60,000 nucleotides of DNA from Liolophura sinensis (GCF_032854445.1 NC_088300.1:498001-558000); one strand, 5' to 3'; shown: positions 12,201-23,257, counted from the first letter of the stretch. The notes: a model not told the origin generated them from the sequence alone. Made by a program: numbers and translations.

Positions 12201-15200
12201 TCCATGCTATCATAAATATGTAGGGGCAAAACTTAAAGGCCAGGAGTCAAATTGTTTGATTCTACAAGCCCTTCAGTGTGACCTTGATCTCAGTGAAAAT
12301 CACACCTTACAGAAATCACACCTTACAGAAATCACACAACAAGGTGAGGTGAAGATATTTACAAAACATTTAAGTCAAATGAATAAAACTTACATATGTA
12401 TGTTGTATGGTGGATTAACAAATCGCAATTGACTCTGTTGTTTTTCACAGGTGACATATTTTAACATATTTACCTCTGAGTGCTGTTTTCAAGTCCAGAA
12501 ATATCAGCACTTCACAACTTTTACGCATGCCTGAAAGAAACAAGAATACCCAGAAAGTGTGCATGAATTAATACAGAAATGGTTACCTATATGGCTAATG
12601 ATATTCAGATAGTCAAAGGAGAGAAAATGGCTAATGTAGCCATCTTGAATAATGGAATGAGAGATAAGAGCAAACCATCATCTCAACAGTGGCAAAGCAC
12701 TACCAGGGTCAAACCATCATCTAAACAGTGGCAAAGCACTACCAGGGTCAAACCATCATCTCAACAGTGGCAAAGCACTACCAGGGTCAAACCATCATCT
12801 CAACAGTGGCAAAGCACTACCAGGGTCAAACCATCATCTCAACAATGGTAAAGCACTACCAGGGTCAGACCATCATCTCAACAGTGGCAAAGCACTACCA
12901 GGGTCAAACCATCATCTCAACAGTGGCAAAGCACTACCAGGGTCAAACCATCATCTCAACAATGGTAAAGCACTACCAGGTTTTGCAAGCAGCGCATGAA
13001 TGGATGCATGTAACAGTACTATATAATGGAGAGCATGTTTTTAAGGAAAACGAAGAAAGATTTGCCAAACAAACTACAAAAAAACAAAAATTTTGTTGAT
13101 GTTGTTGTTAATAATCTCATACTTTCTGTCAATGGTCAGAAATATTTGTGAGTGACGTATATCATGGATGGACATATGGACCACTGTGGGACCAGTATCT
13201 CCCCACTTCGGGCTCACCACAGCAGGTTCCTTAATCATTGGACTAATCTCTCTGAATCCACTGGGACAAAACCAGTAGTTTAAAGCCATTATACCTCAAG
13301 AAGAAAGCTGTTTTGTACTTCCATATGTGAGGCTACATTATATAGTCCACATTAATAAATAAAAACTAAACATTTCACATATCCTTGAAACCGCATTTTA
13401 GAAATGATGTCCACAAAGTGCATGTACATAAGCTGGAGCGAGAGAAGCTTAACAGTATGTAGTCTTTTCACTTCTGTGGCGGAGAAAAAAAATAAAAGAG
13501 AAAAAATATGATATGCCTACCACTGATAACTCCATCCATGCCTGGCTCCCCTGGGGCAAAGTGGATGTGATTACGGCTCATTCTACACAGGCCCTGAAAT
13601 ACAATCGTAGACCCCTGTATCAGTTATACATATACATGTAGTGTATATGACAATGATTGAAATTGATTGAAACTTGCAAGAAACATTATCAAATGCACTT
13701 AAACACTTGCTGGAGATGCGCAGACCTGTCCGCTACCATCACATACCTGTTTCTTAATTGACTCCCAGTTCTTCAGGTAAGTGCCATGAATTACCTGGGG
13801 GTAGTCGTCAGCATTCTCAATGGTGATCGGAGTCAAGGCCAGGCCCTCCACCTAAAATATGAGTGTTCGAAAAACCTGCTGTGAAATGATATTGCATGTA
13901 CATGTATATCCCCTTGAAGAGTTATGTCCCCTAACCATAACTTTCGACGCTTTCCCCGAGTGACGCAAGTTACACGTAGTAACTAGCGCCTCCTGTGATA
14001 CTATGTGGCCAGCCTCAACTACCCTGATTGTTACTTAAGTAACTAAGCCATACTGTGACAAATGTCATTTCATAGTTATAAGTTGACTTGCGTACCTTTT
14101 GATTTAGCCTGCATGGCACTACAACAATGCTCGGCATCATGCAGACTCAGTAGGGAAGCCCATACTCTCCCAAATGACCACTGTGACTCACAAAGAATGA
14201 ACTCCCACTTGCTCACCTGAACACACCTCCCATCACTATCAGTATTAATTTCTGTAGGGCAGTGGGTGTATCCACTGTTTTCTGTGGCCTGGGGACCGAG
14301 GACACCTGCTGGTTTGTACAGCCTAGTGGTGAATGGTCTGATCAGGTGACACAGTGGCAGATAGTTTTCCTCGCGAGTAACTGCGGCCAAAGGAGCAGGC
14401 TTCCCTCATGTACATGAACATGAAATGACCTTCACCTGCTCCACAATTTTGTTGGTCAAGTGTCTGGATGAAGGAGGGTGTTACACCTGAAGTGAATGGC
14501 TTTGGCACATCTTTGTACAACACATGTTACACCTGAAGTGAATGGCCTTGGCACACCTTTGTACAACACGTGTTATACCTGTACTGAATGGCCTTGACAC
14601 ACTTTTGTACAACACGTGTTACACCTGAAGTGAATGGCCTTGACACACTTTTGTACAACACATGTTATACTTGAAGTGAATGGCCATTTCACACCTTTGT
14701 ACAACATGTGTTATACCTGAAATGAATGGCCATTTCCCACTTTTGTACAACATGTGTTACACCTGAAGTGGAAGGCCTTGGCACATTTTTGTACAACATG
14801 TAGAAGGCCTTGGCACATTTTTGTACAACATGTGTTATACCTGAAATGAATGGCCATTTCACACTTTTGTACAACACTTTTTCTACCTGAAGTGAATGGC
14901 CTTGGCACACCTTTCTACAACACGTGTTATACCTGTACTGAACAGCCTTGACGTACTTTTGTACAACACTTTTTATACCTGAAGTGAATTGGTCTTGGCA
15001 TACCGTTGGACAACACTCTTTATACCTGAAGTGAATGGCCTTGGCACACCTTTGTACAACATGTGTTATACCTGAAGTGAATGGCCTTGTCACACTTTGT
15101 ACAACACGTGTTATACCTGTACTGAATGGCCTTGTCACACTTTGTACAACACGTGTTATACCTGTACTGAATGGCCTTGGCACACTTTGTACAACACGTG

Positions 15201-18200
15201 TTATACCTGTACTGAATGGCTTTGGCACACTTTTGTACAACACGTGTTATACCTGTACTGAATGGCCTTGGCACACTTTTGTACAACACGTGTTATACCT
15301 GTACTGAATGGCCTTGGCACACTTTTGTACAACACGTGTTATACCTGTACTGAATGGCCTTGGCACACTTTTGTACAACACGTGTTATACCTGTACTGAA
15401 TGGCCTTGGCACACTTTTGTACAACACGTGTTATACCTGTACTGAATGATCTCTAATGCATTATGTGATGTATCTGTGCAGCAATGTATTTTTTTCTCTC
15501 TACTGCGCAGCAAACATTTGAGAGACAGCTGATGCATGGTGGGAAAAAATGTTCCAAACACTCATGTTGAAATAGACTTAAAAAAAATTACACCAACGGA
15601 GATTTTTGTAAAAGGACAGCAATGTCTCTGATAGTAACTGTTTTAGAGCTGCTTAGAAAAATAAAAATAGTCAATGGGTTCTTAAATGCAAGGCAACAAC
15701 AATTAGTGAAATTGTAGTTTTTAAATACAGAGTTTCAGGTTAAACATGTGACCAGTTCTTTGTTCATTTACATTAGATTTTCCATGATTGAGTTCACAAT
15801 TTCAACCCAAGAGGTTGGCATATTTCTCCACCAGGTGGCGCGAGCTTCTACAGATGACGTAACATGTGTAATGTGCCATGGAGGCTGGCTGTAGAGAAGT
15901 TGCATACATCTGGGTAATGGAGCTCTGGTTATACCTGTACTGAATGGCCTTGGTTAGCTCGGATCATCAGCTTGCCACTCTGCTTGTCTTTCTCAAGTGC
16001 AAACCGCTGTTTGTCATTCTCAGCAACAACCTTTTGTACTTCAGGGATTGCAAAACCTCTAAACCTTGGAAGTCTTAAGATGTCATCCACATACAGGAAT
16101 CCTCCTAAAACACCGCAAACATGTAGTAAACAGAAATGTATGATGACCACTACTCTTACTCTTGCACACCTTGCCTTATGTACATACCATATACCTGATG
16201 CTCACTTGTACTATGCACACCTTGCTTTATGTACATACCATATACCTGATGCTCACTTGTACTATGCACACCTTGCTTTATGTACACACCATACAACTGA
16301 CTGCTCATTTGTACTATGCACACCTTGCCTTATGTACATAGCATATACCTGATGCTCACTTGTACTATGCACACCTTGCTTTATGTACACACCATACAAC
16401 TGACTGCTCATTTGTACTATGCACACCTTGCCTTATGTACATACCATATACCTGATGCTCACTTGTACTATGCACACCTTGCTTTATGTACATACCATAT
16501 CCCTGACTGCTCACTTGTACTATGCACACCTTGCTTTATGTATGTACCCATATACCTGACTGCTCACTTGTACTATGCACACCTTGCTTTAGGTACATAC
16601 CATGCAACTGACTGCTCACTTGGACTATCCACACCTTGCTTTATGTACGTTCCATACAACTGATGCTCACTTGTACTATGCACACCTTGCTTTATGTACA
16701 TACCATACACCTGATGCTCATTTGTACTATGCACACCTTGCTTTATGTACATACCATACACCTGATGCTCACTTGTACTATGCACACCTTGCTTTATGTA
16801 CATACCATACACCTGACTGCTCACTTGTACTATGCACACCTTGCTTTATGTACGTTCCATACACCTGATGCTCACTTGTACTATGCACACCTTGCTTTAT
16901 GTACATACCATACACCTGACTGCTCACTTGTACTATGCACACCTTGCTTTATGTACGTACCATACACCTGATGCTCACTTGTACTATGCACACCTTGCTT
17001 TATGTACATACCATACACCTGACTGCTCACTTTTACTATGCACACCTTGCTTTATGTACATACCATATACCTGACTGCTCACTTGTACTATGCACACCTT
17101 GCTTTATGTACATAACATACACCTGATGCTCACTTGTACTATGCACACCTTGCTTTATGTACATACCATACACCTGATGCTCACTTGTACTATGCACACC
17201 TTGCTTTATGTACATTCCATACACCTGATGCTCACTTGTACTATGCACACCTTGCTTTATGTATGTACCATGTCCCTGACTGCTCACTTGTACTATGCAC
17301 ACCTTGCTTTATGTATGTACCATGCACCTGACTGCTTATTTGTACTATGCACACCTTGCTTTATGCACGTACCATACACCTGACTGCTCACTTGTGCTAT
17401 GTACACCTTGCTTTATGCACGTACCATACAACTGACTGCTCACTTGTACTTTGCACACCTTGCTTTAGGTACATACCATGCAACTGACTGCTCACTTGGA
17501 CTATCCACACCTTGCTTTATGTACATACCATACACCTGACTGCTCACTTGTACTATGCACACCTTGCTTTATGTACATACCATACACCTGATGCTCACTT
17601 GTACTATGCACACATTGCTTTATGTACATACCATACACCTGATGCTCACTTGTACTATGCACACCTTCCTTTATGTACGTTCCATACACCTGATGCTCAC
17701 TTGTACTATGCACACCTTGCTTTATGTATGTACCATATACCTGACTGCTCACTTGTACTATGCACACTTTGCTTTATGTATGTACCATGCACCTGACTGC
17801 TTACTTGTACTATGCACACCTTGCTTTATGCACGTACCATACACCTGACTGCTCACTTGTGCTATGTACACCTTGCTTTATGCATGTACCATACAACTGA
17901 CTGCTCACTTGTACTATGCACACCTTCCTTTATGTACATACCATACAACTGACTGCTCACTTGAACTATGCACACCTTGCTTTATGTACCTCCCATACAC
18001 CTGATGCTCACTTGTACTATGCACACCTTGCTTTATGTACGTCCCATACACCTGATGCTAACTTGTACTATGCACACCTTGCTTTATGTACCTCCCATAC
18101 ACCTGATGCTCACTTGTACTATGCACACCTTGCTTTATGTACATACCATACACCTGACAGCTCATTTGTACTATGCACACCTTGCTTTATGTACGTTCCA

Positions 18201-21200
18201 TACACCTGACTGCTTACTTGTACTATGCACACCTTGCTTTATGTACATACCATACACCTGATGCTCACTTGTACTATGCACACTTTGCTTTATGTACATA
18301 CCATACACCTGATGCTCACTTGTACTATGCACACCTTGCTTTATGTACATACCATACACCTGATGCTCACTTGTACTATGCACACCTTGCTTTATGTACA
18401 TACCATACAACTGATGCTCACTTGTACTATGCACACCTTGCTTTATGTACATACCATACACCTGATGCTCACTTGTACTATGCACACCTTGCTTTATGTA
18501 CATACCATACACCTGATGCTCACTTGTACTATGCACACCTTGCTTTATGTACATACCATACACCTGATGCTCACTATGCACACCTAGTTCTGTTGCTTGC
18601 ATACATGTTCTTCAAAAGTGAAAACAATTTGGCTATAATGCCAACCATTGGGTTTATGACATGACTTTAGCCAATAGACCATTATGTTCAACATACATGT
18701 AGTAAGAAATAAAAACACTATGGGTGCCAACGAACGGATGGGCACTGCTGTATCACTGTGTATTGGATCCACAGTACAACTTGGCCAACTGATCCTTGTG
18801 TAACTAAGAAATGAGCACACTGTGGGCACTGGTGTACGACTTGGCCAACTGACCCTTATCTAAATGTAAGAAATGGGCAAACAATGGGCACCACTGTACC
18901 ACTTGGTCAACTGACCCTTATGTAACTGTAAAAAATGGGAACACCATGGTCACCACTGTACCACTTGGCCAACTCACCATTCTGTAGCTGTAAGAAATGG
19001 GCATACAATGGGCACCACTGTACCACTTGGCCAACTCACCCTTCTGTAGCTGTAAGAAATGGGCATACAATGGGCACCACTGTACCCCTTGGTCAAATGA
19101 CCCTTCTGTAACTGTAAGAAATAGCCACACTAAAGGTACCAAAGTACAATCTGAACAACTGACCTTTCTGTGACTGTAAGAAATGGGTACACTGTGGGCA
19201 CCACTGTACCACTTGGCCAACTGACCCTTGTATAACTGTTAGAAACGGGCACAATATGGGCACCACTGTACCACTTGGCCAACTGACCCTTGTATAACTG
19301 TTCGAAATGGGCACACTATGGGCACCTCTATACCCCTTGGCCAACTGAGCATTGTGTAACTAAGAATTTGGCACACTGTGGGCACTGCTGTACGACTTGG
19401 CCAACTGACCCTTTTGTAACTGTAAGAAATGGGCAAACTATGGGTATAACTGTACCACTTGGCCAGTTGACCCTTCTGTAACTGGAAGAAATTGCCATAT
19501 AATGGGTACAACTGTACCACGTGGCCAATTGACCCTTCTGTGACCGTATGAAATGGGCACACTACTGGGCACGACTGTACCATTTGGTCAACTGACCCTT
19601 ATGTAACTGTAAGAAATTGCCAAGCTGTGCGCACCACAGTACCACTTGGCCAACTGAACCTTCTGTAACTGTAAGAAATGGGTACACTGTGGGCACCACA
19701 GTACCACTTGGTCAACTGACCCTTCTGTAACTGTAAGAAATGGCCACACTGTGGGCACCACAGTACCACTTGCTCAACTGACCCTTATGTAACTGTAAGA
19801 AATGGGAACACTATGGTCACCACTGTACCACTTGGCCAACTCACCCTTCTGTGACCGTATGAAATAGGTACATTATGGTCACCACTGTACCACTTGGCCA
19901 ACTCACCCTTGTGTAACTGTAAGAAGCATGCACCCTATGGGCATCACTGTATGACATGACATTACCTGGTAAAAATTTAAAGCCCTGGTTTCCTGCAGCA
20001 TGCCTCAGGATCCATGCCAGTGATTTTGACAGATAAATCAGGTCATTATTCTGCAAATACAACATACTCAGTAAACAGCAATATCAGCATCCGTATGTCC
20101 CAATAATGACAAGAAACTGAAAGATATAAAATGTCAGCTCATTTTGTTTTTATCATTTTAACATAAGAAAGGCTAAACTTATTATACTGTTATATAATAA
20201 TATAATATTTGCCTCACTGGACAAGCAGTTACAGGGAGGACATAAACAGTAAACCAAATTCAAGAATCTATCAAAAACATTGGAAAGTCAGTTGCAATAA
20301 CATGCGAAACAGGTAAGACAATTGCTTTTGTGGGGTCGATTCCACAAAGCAATTTTTTTGGCTCTACAATACTTAGTTTTTGGTTCTTGAAGTAGAATTT
20401 TGGACGGATTTGTCTTCAGCTAATACAAATGAGGGTGACAAAATCTTAATTTCTGAAGCGGAAAAAACAAGCTTTATGATTGTATTTCAGCTTTTGACTT
20501 CAGTCAGGAATTGACCTTGGTACGGTACTTTTTAAAGCTAGTCTTGCTAACATTTTTGAAAAAAAAAAATGAAGAGAAAAGAATTAATAATAAATAACAA
20601 ATTACTGAGAGGATTAAAGACTACCTTTATCTGAGCAATGGATTTGGCCACTGTTGAATATTTATACATTTGTCACAGACATATTTTTTATGTTTAGTTT
20701 TCTCTTTGTAGAAAAAAGGGCACTATAAAAATAGTTCCATAGGTATAGCTGATAATTAATTGAACTATGGATGTAGTTAGTATGACTACATACATCTGGT
20801 CACAAAGTAAGGGCTACTGTGGAATAATAAATCAGTCCATTATTTCTTCTTTTTTTCTACTGACTTCAGACTTTTTTTCAACAATTTATATGCACATCAA
20901 TTGATGGAAGCAGACATAAAAAAGACAGTCAAAATAAGATATGTATATGTAAATTCTAACTTTTAAATAGTACCTGTGCATGGAGTTTAAAACATTATAC
21001 CTCCATACTTTTCAGCTGATAAATAAATAAATATTTGCCATGGTGTCTTCTGCTTTGAATTTGTAATACGCTAGTAAACAGCTGGTTTGTATATAATAAT
21101 AATAATAACGTCTTTATTTCAAGAGATAAAATACAATGCGTATGCTCAGTCAACACTGGGTTGATCTAGCCTGAGGCCCTCAGACACAATATGTTACATT

Positions 21201-21522
21201 AGATATGCGTTGGAAAACATGGTAGTTTGGAAATGGTGTCAAGTATGATGCACATACACGCCAGTTCTTGAATCTCCGTCAGCTCCTGAAGGTTTGCCGA
21301 AGAGGCTATAAATGGTGGAGCACTGGGGTAAACGATGGAGTTGATAGTTTTTGAACATTTCCACCAAAGGTGGTATTCGTACAGAATTCAAGCCCTTTAA
21401 TACATGGAGATTAGGACAAATATGTGTCTAGTGCAAGCAGGTGTGATAACAATCGAGAAACAAACGTTTTTTGTTGCTGTTTTGTGATTTCTTGCCAACC
21501 GTGTTCCGCGCCTGTCTATATA

Positions 21523-21569
<47 letters not shown>

Positions 21570-22607
21570 TAGTGTGTGACTAACTTATAAAGGGTAATAA
21601 CTTCGAGTGCCTGTGTTTTCAGTTTTCCTTGAAATCTGATCTAGGCTAGGTATCGTTAATCTGTACATAATATGTGTAGAAAGAGACATTTATCTTGTCA
21701 AAGAATACATTTGTATATAAAAAGATAACAGGCAAAGATAATACCTAATGTTGGCTGTAAAACTATGCTTCTTCCAGTTGGCTAAATATTTCCAATCAGC
21801 TTTTCTGATGACATTAGTATACAGAATATATATATATATATAATATATAAAATAAAAAGAAACTGAAAATGATGACTGGCTTACGTCTGATCCCCTGGAA
21901 TGTGATGGGTAGGGACCAGCTCTTTGTGGACCACTGCCATCTCCATGCCAGTTTCCACCTCTGTCGTAGTTACCATCTCCTCTTTGTGAGTCATAGCTCC
22001 GAGACCCTCTACTTCTGCCACCTGAATTATCATGGTAGCCTCTGCCACCAGAGTTATCATGGTAACCTCTGCCACGTGAATTATCCTGGTAGCCTCTGTC
22101 TCGTGAATTATCACGATAGCCTCTGCCACCTGAATTATCACGATAGCCTCTGCCACCTGAATTATCCTGGTACCCTCTGCCACCAGAATTATCACGGTAG
22201 CCTCTGCCACCTGAATTATAACGATAGCCTTTGCCACCTGAATTATCATGGTAGCCTCTGTCTCGTGAATTATCCTGGTAGCCTCTGTCTCGTGAATTAT
22301 CACGATAGCCTCTGCCACCTGAATTATCACGATAGCCTCTGCCACCTGAATTATCCTGGTAGCCTCTGCCACCTGAATTATAACGATAGCCTTTGCCACC
22401 TGAATTATCATGGTAGCCTCTGTCTCGTGAATTATCATGGTTGCCTCTGCCACGTGAATTATCGTGAGCTTGTTGGGGCTTACATTCTGGCATTTGTTGA
22501 TGTCCCTGTGAAGATGTGTTATGATGAGTGACATGCCTGTCTTCTTGTCTCCTATCTCCCTGGACTGACACAGTCTTCGCTGATCCACTACTTGAACTGT
22601 CAGCCAT
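5965..22607 (-). CDS. TRPT1: tRNA 2'-phosphotransferase (Tpt1/KptA family), nine coding exons
   Basis: The enzyme removes the internal 2'-phosphate left at tRNA splice junctions, using NAD+ and releasing nicotinamide and ADP-ribose cyclic phosphate (family knowledge). Nine exons on the minus strand join in consistent phase with GT-AG borders: 22607-21885, 20050-19966, 16104-15935, 13851-13747, 13593-13521, 12530-12474, 11620-11513, 10700-10257, 6284-5965, giving 694 codons plus stop. The core spans about residues 245-440 and keeps the family's Arg-His-Arg-Arg tetrad: R257/H258 in AWILRHAAG, R318 in IRANQGHS, R388 in SGMRKSCEV. HGTY (348-351) and NHIHFAPG are also present. Human TRPT1 is about 250 residues; the excess here is an N-terminal Gly/Arg/Tyr/Asp/Asn repeat region (about 1-241) and a Lys/Glu-rich tail (about 441-694). 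The start at 22605-22607 is chosen for its good context (AAAATGG) and MADSS beginning; an upstream in-frame extension exists. Introns are packed with minisatellites. Confidence 0.93.
6732..7330. repeat. 49-bp repeat units in inverted orientation, split by a SINE
   Basis: Units at 6732-6850 and 7178-7330 ('acaaagctgcattcctgata', 'gctcaatgacctttgggaca') are the reverse complement of the array at 5150-5500. A SINE tail (6945-7075) separates them, so one array was probably interrupted. Confidence 0.8.
6945..7075 (-). mobile_element. SINE 3' part (truncated)
   Basis: Plus-strand text 'ggtgttttacgccatactca', 'agcattatggtgtgaggaac', 'ccatccacaggttgctgaga' matches the 3' half of the complete SINE at 43466-43735. 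The tRNA-like head is missing. Confidence 0.8.
7332..8040. repeat. 26-bp minisatellite array (about 27 copies)
   Basis: The unit 'gatacacgatatgatagtgg' + 'cgctac' lies within the TRPT1 intron between exons 8 and 9. Variants alternate cac/cat and cgctac/cgataa. The remaining 8041-8870 is single-copy intron with no recognisable feature. Confidence 0.93.
8884..10065. repeat. 47-bp minisatellite array (about 25 copies)
   Basis: The unit 'agcgatggctaagggacatg' + 'aagtcttctctatcctagactaaagac' repeats at 8891, 8938 and on. Copies are very alike (mostly single-base variants), suggesting recent expansion. It lies in the same TRPT1 intron as the 26-bp array. Confidence 0.94.
10257..10700 (-). CDS. TRPT1: TRPT1 exon 8: basic and acidic low-complexity tail
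   Basis: Acceptor 'aatttgcag', donor GTAAGT, 444 bp, with phases fitting exons 7 and 9. It begins HKLDFDKSIKSKVV, then a lysine run (RKKRKKNKKKKKG), then acidic repeats around GAEEGGAGAKEGGAGAKEEG. No folded domain is recognised. The lysine run could act as a nuclear or nucleolar signal (inference). Confidence 0.82.
10984..11082. repeat. 33-bp direct repeat, three copies
   Basis: The unit 'aggcagcataatgccccatg' + 'tggtacaaccaac' lies in the intron between TRPT1 exons 7 and 8. Confidence 0.85.
11513..11620 (-). CDS. TRPT1: TRPT1 exon 7 (end of catalytic core)
   Basis: Acceptor 'tttctgacag', donor GTAAGT; 108 bp. It encodes DGMEFFLSSNNVILSPGDKD then GCIYPYYFEGVQQRSP. The NNVILSPG motif corresponds to the family's 'N-x-VILTPG' strand. 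Confidence 0.93.
11754..11895. repeat. Hairpin-forming inverted repeat plus direct arm copies
   Basis: The left arm 11754-11784 ('caggcttcccacctgtccaa' and on) is nearly complementary to the right arm 11793-11820, with an 8-nt loop (gaaaaaac). Two further diverged direct copies of the right arm follow, ending 'gatgcctg' and 'gagtcctg'. It lies in the TRPT1 intron between exons 6 and 7. Confidence 0.75.
12474..12530 (-). CDS. TRPT1: TRPT1 exon 6 (fourth catalytic residue)
   Basis: A small exon of 57 bp with acceptor 'tctttcag' and donor GTAAAT. It encodes GMRKSCEVLIFLDLKTALR; R388 in GMRK is the last Arg of the tetrad. It is found by matching the expected gap between NHIHFAPG and the GMEFF exon, and the phases fit on both sides. 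Confidence 0.88.
12668..12980. repeat. 39-bp minisatellite array (8 copies)
   Basis: The unit is 'accatcatctcaacagtggc' + 'aaagcactaccagggtcaa'. The period is a multiple of three, so spurious open frames appear. It lies in the TRPT1 intron between exons 5 and 6. Confidence 0.93.
13521..13593 (-). CDS. TRPT1: TRPT1 exon 5
   Basis: Acceptor 'tttcag', donor GTAGGC; 73 bp, ending in phase 1. It encodes GLCRMSRNHIHFAPGEPGMD then GVIS. The NHIHFA histidine motif is conserved in the family. Confidence 0.93.
13747..13851 (-). CDS. TRPT1: TRPT1 exon 4 (HGTY motif)
   Basis: Acceptor 'ttttag', donor GTATGT; 35 codons in phase 0. It encodes VEGLALTPITIENADDYPQV then IHGTYLKNWESIKKQ. HGTY is a conserved NAD/substrate-site motif of the family. 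Confidence 0.94.
14486..15447. repeat. 46-bp array built from the TRPT1 exon 3 end plus its donor site
   Basis: The unit on the plus strand is 'acctgtactgaatggccttg' + 'gcacacttttgtacaacacgtgttat', with about 21 copies. 'ttatacctgtactgaatggc' plus 'cttgg' is identical to the exon 3/intron 3 border at 15931-15953 (minus: CCAAGGCCATTCAGTACAG|GTATAA). Copies nearest 14.5 kb are more diverged (acacctgaagtgaatgg). Every unit thus carries 19 nt of exon end and a donor-like site, in the orientation of transcription, about 480 bp downstream of the real donor. Confidence 0.93.
15935..16104 (-). CDS. TRPT1: TRPT1 exon 3 (second catalytic Arg)
   Basis: Acceptor 'ttttag', donor GTATAA; 170 bp. It encodes GFLYVDDILRLPRFRGFAIP, then a KQRFALEKD block, and ends IRANQGHSVQ with R318. 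These match the family's 'VDDLL...KQRF...IRANQGHS' order. Its last 19 nt plus donor are the seed of the 46-bp array at 14486-15447. Confidence 0.96.
16165..18585. repeat. 51/52-bp minisatellite array (about 47 copies)
   Basis: The unit is 'tgctcacttgtactatgcac' + 'accttgctttatgtacataccatacacctga', with a one-base longer variant (cctgactgctcac). It fills most of the TRPT1 intron between exons 2 and 3. All frames in it are repeat artefacts. Higher-order blocks repeat (16560-16900 resembles 17460-17700). Confidence 0.95.
18725..19950. repeat. About 61-bp minisatellite array (about 20 copies)
   Basis: The unit includes 'tgacccttctgtaactgtaa', 'gaaatgggcacac' and 'gtaccacttggccaac'. It is more diverged than the neighbouring 51-bp array. 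It lies in the TRPT1 intron just downstream (in transcript sense) of exon 2, and does not contain exon 2 sequence. Confidence 0.92.
19966..20050 (-). CDS. TRPT1: TRPT1 exon 2 (catalytic Arg-His)
   Basis: Acceptor 'tttgcag' and donor GTAATG; 85 bp, ending in phase 1. It encodes NNDLIYLSKSLAWILRHAAG then NQGFKFLPG, the N-terminal helix of the Tpt1 fold with the catalytic RH pair at residues 257-258. Confidence 0.93.
21090..21200 (-). mobile_element. Probable LINE 3' terminus
   Basis: On the minus strand the text 'gaggccctcag' region reads into '...tctcttgaaataaagacg' and ends in a (ttatta)n tail. A conserved 3' end, an AATAAA-type signal and a trinucleotide tail are typical of CR1/L2-like LINE ends. 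The family is not assigned. Confidence 0.5.
21518..21565. repeat. (AT)n microsatellite
   Basis: Uninterrupted TA dinucleotides within TRPT1 intron 1. Confidence 0.95.
21885..22607 (-). CDS. TRPT1: TRPT1 exon 1: start codon and RGY/DNSGG repeat region
   Basis: The exon holds 241 codons, phase 0 at the end, with donor GTAAGC after SHSRGSD. It begins MADSSSSGSAKTVSVQGDRR. From about 22465 to 22011 it is a 27-bp in-frame array (about 17 copies) giving nine-residue units such as GRGYRDNSG, DRGYQDNSR and GKGYRYNSG. It ends with an RGG-like stretch (GDGNYDRGGNWHGDG). Such Arg/Gly/Tyr-rich low-complexity sequence is typical of RNA-binding, condensate-prone tails; that role is inferred. Confidence 0.85.
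22011..22465. repeat. 27-bp coding minisatellite inside TRPT1 exon 1
   Basis: The unit is 'cctctgccacctgaattatc' plus 'acgatag' (plus strand). Its length is a multiple of three, and no frame-breaking unit is seen, unlike the non-coding arrays nearby. Conservation of frame supports real translation. Higher-order repetition is visible: blocks at about 22060-22210 and 22240-22390 repeat in the same order. Confidence 0.9.
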
Positions 22608-23250
22608 TTTAAGTCTCAAACTTCTTCCTTTATCAGAAAATGTCCAGAATGAATGCCAGCCTGCAAAGTTCCCAGAAAAAAATCTTGACAATTCCAGCGG
22701 TGCGCCTCTCACAGAAACACTTCCAACAATGCAGGCGATCGACTGCATAAAAAAAAGACTCCACAAAGAATACCGACGCAATTCTAGCACAGTAGCTTAA
22801 AGCCCATGTAAAGTTTTGCACTACAGTAATGCTTAAAATACGCCACGTTGCAAATGTGAAATTGTCACAGCACAAACTGTTAAACTTATCTCTATTACTT
22901 CTCAATTCACCAGCATCCCATACAGTAACCGTTGTGGTACAACCAGCTGACACTAATGACTGACCAGGACTTTCTTTCAGAACGCCTGAACAGATGACCT
23001 GCTGAGAGTTTCGCCACTATCACAAGCGGTGACTTTCATGGGCGAACAAAATGGCGTCATGGACGTTTCACCACTCCCCACGTACCTGTTTGCTTTCACT
23101 TTCCATGTTCCAAGATTTCACGAGTGCTCGTCACGGTGACAAGCTGCAGTCATTTTTCTCTTAATAACAAAAGAGTAGTCAAGGGGAACAACTCTTTGAT
23201 TATATTAACCATACCGCCCCATCTACGCGTGTTTATACCGCAATGACCCC
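22608..23250 (-). promoter_or_regulatory. Presumed TRPT1 5' UTR and promoter region
   Basis: This is the sequence upstream of the chosen start. No TATA box is recognised at a convincing place. The reading frame stays open upstream to an ATG at 22788-22790, with another ATG at 22743-22745 (MQSIACIVGSVSVRG...), so a longer N-terminus is possible. The extent is inferred from position only. Confidence 0.35.
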
Positions 23251-23257
23251 AAAATAT

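Larger units (their letters stand above)
20051..21884 (-). other. TRPT1 intron 1
   Basis: AT-rich single-copy DNA. It holds an (AT)n microsatellite at about 21518-21565, a shorter one at 21828-21850, and a probable LINE 3' end at 21090-21200. No exon was recognised. Confidence 0.7.

Noticed and set aside
16165-18585. Many overlapping open frames (MHTLLYVHTIHLMLTCT and TSEHQVYGMYIKQGVH types)
   Set aside because: They are translations of the 51/52-bp minisatellite in several frames on both strands, inside a TRPT1 intron.
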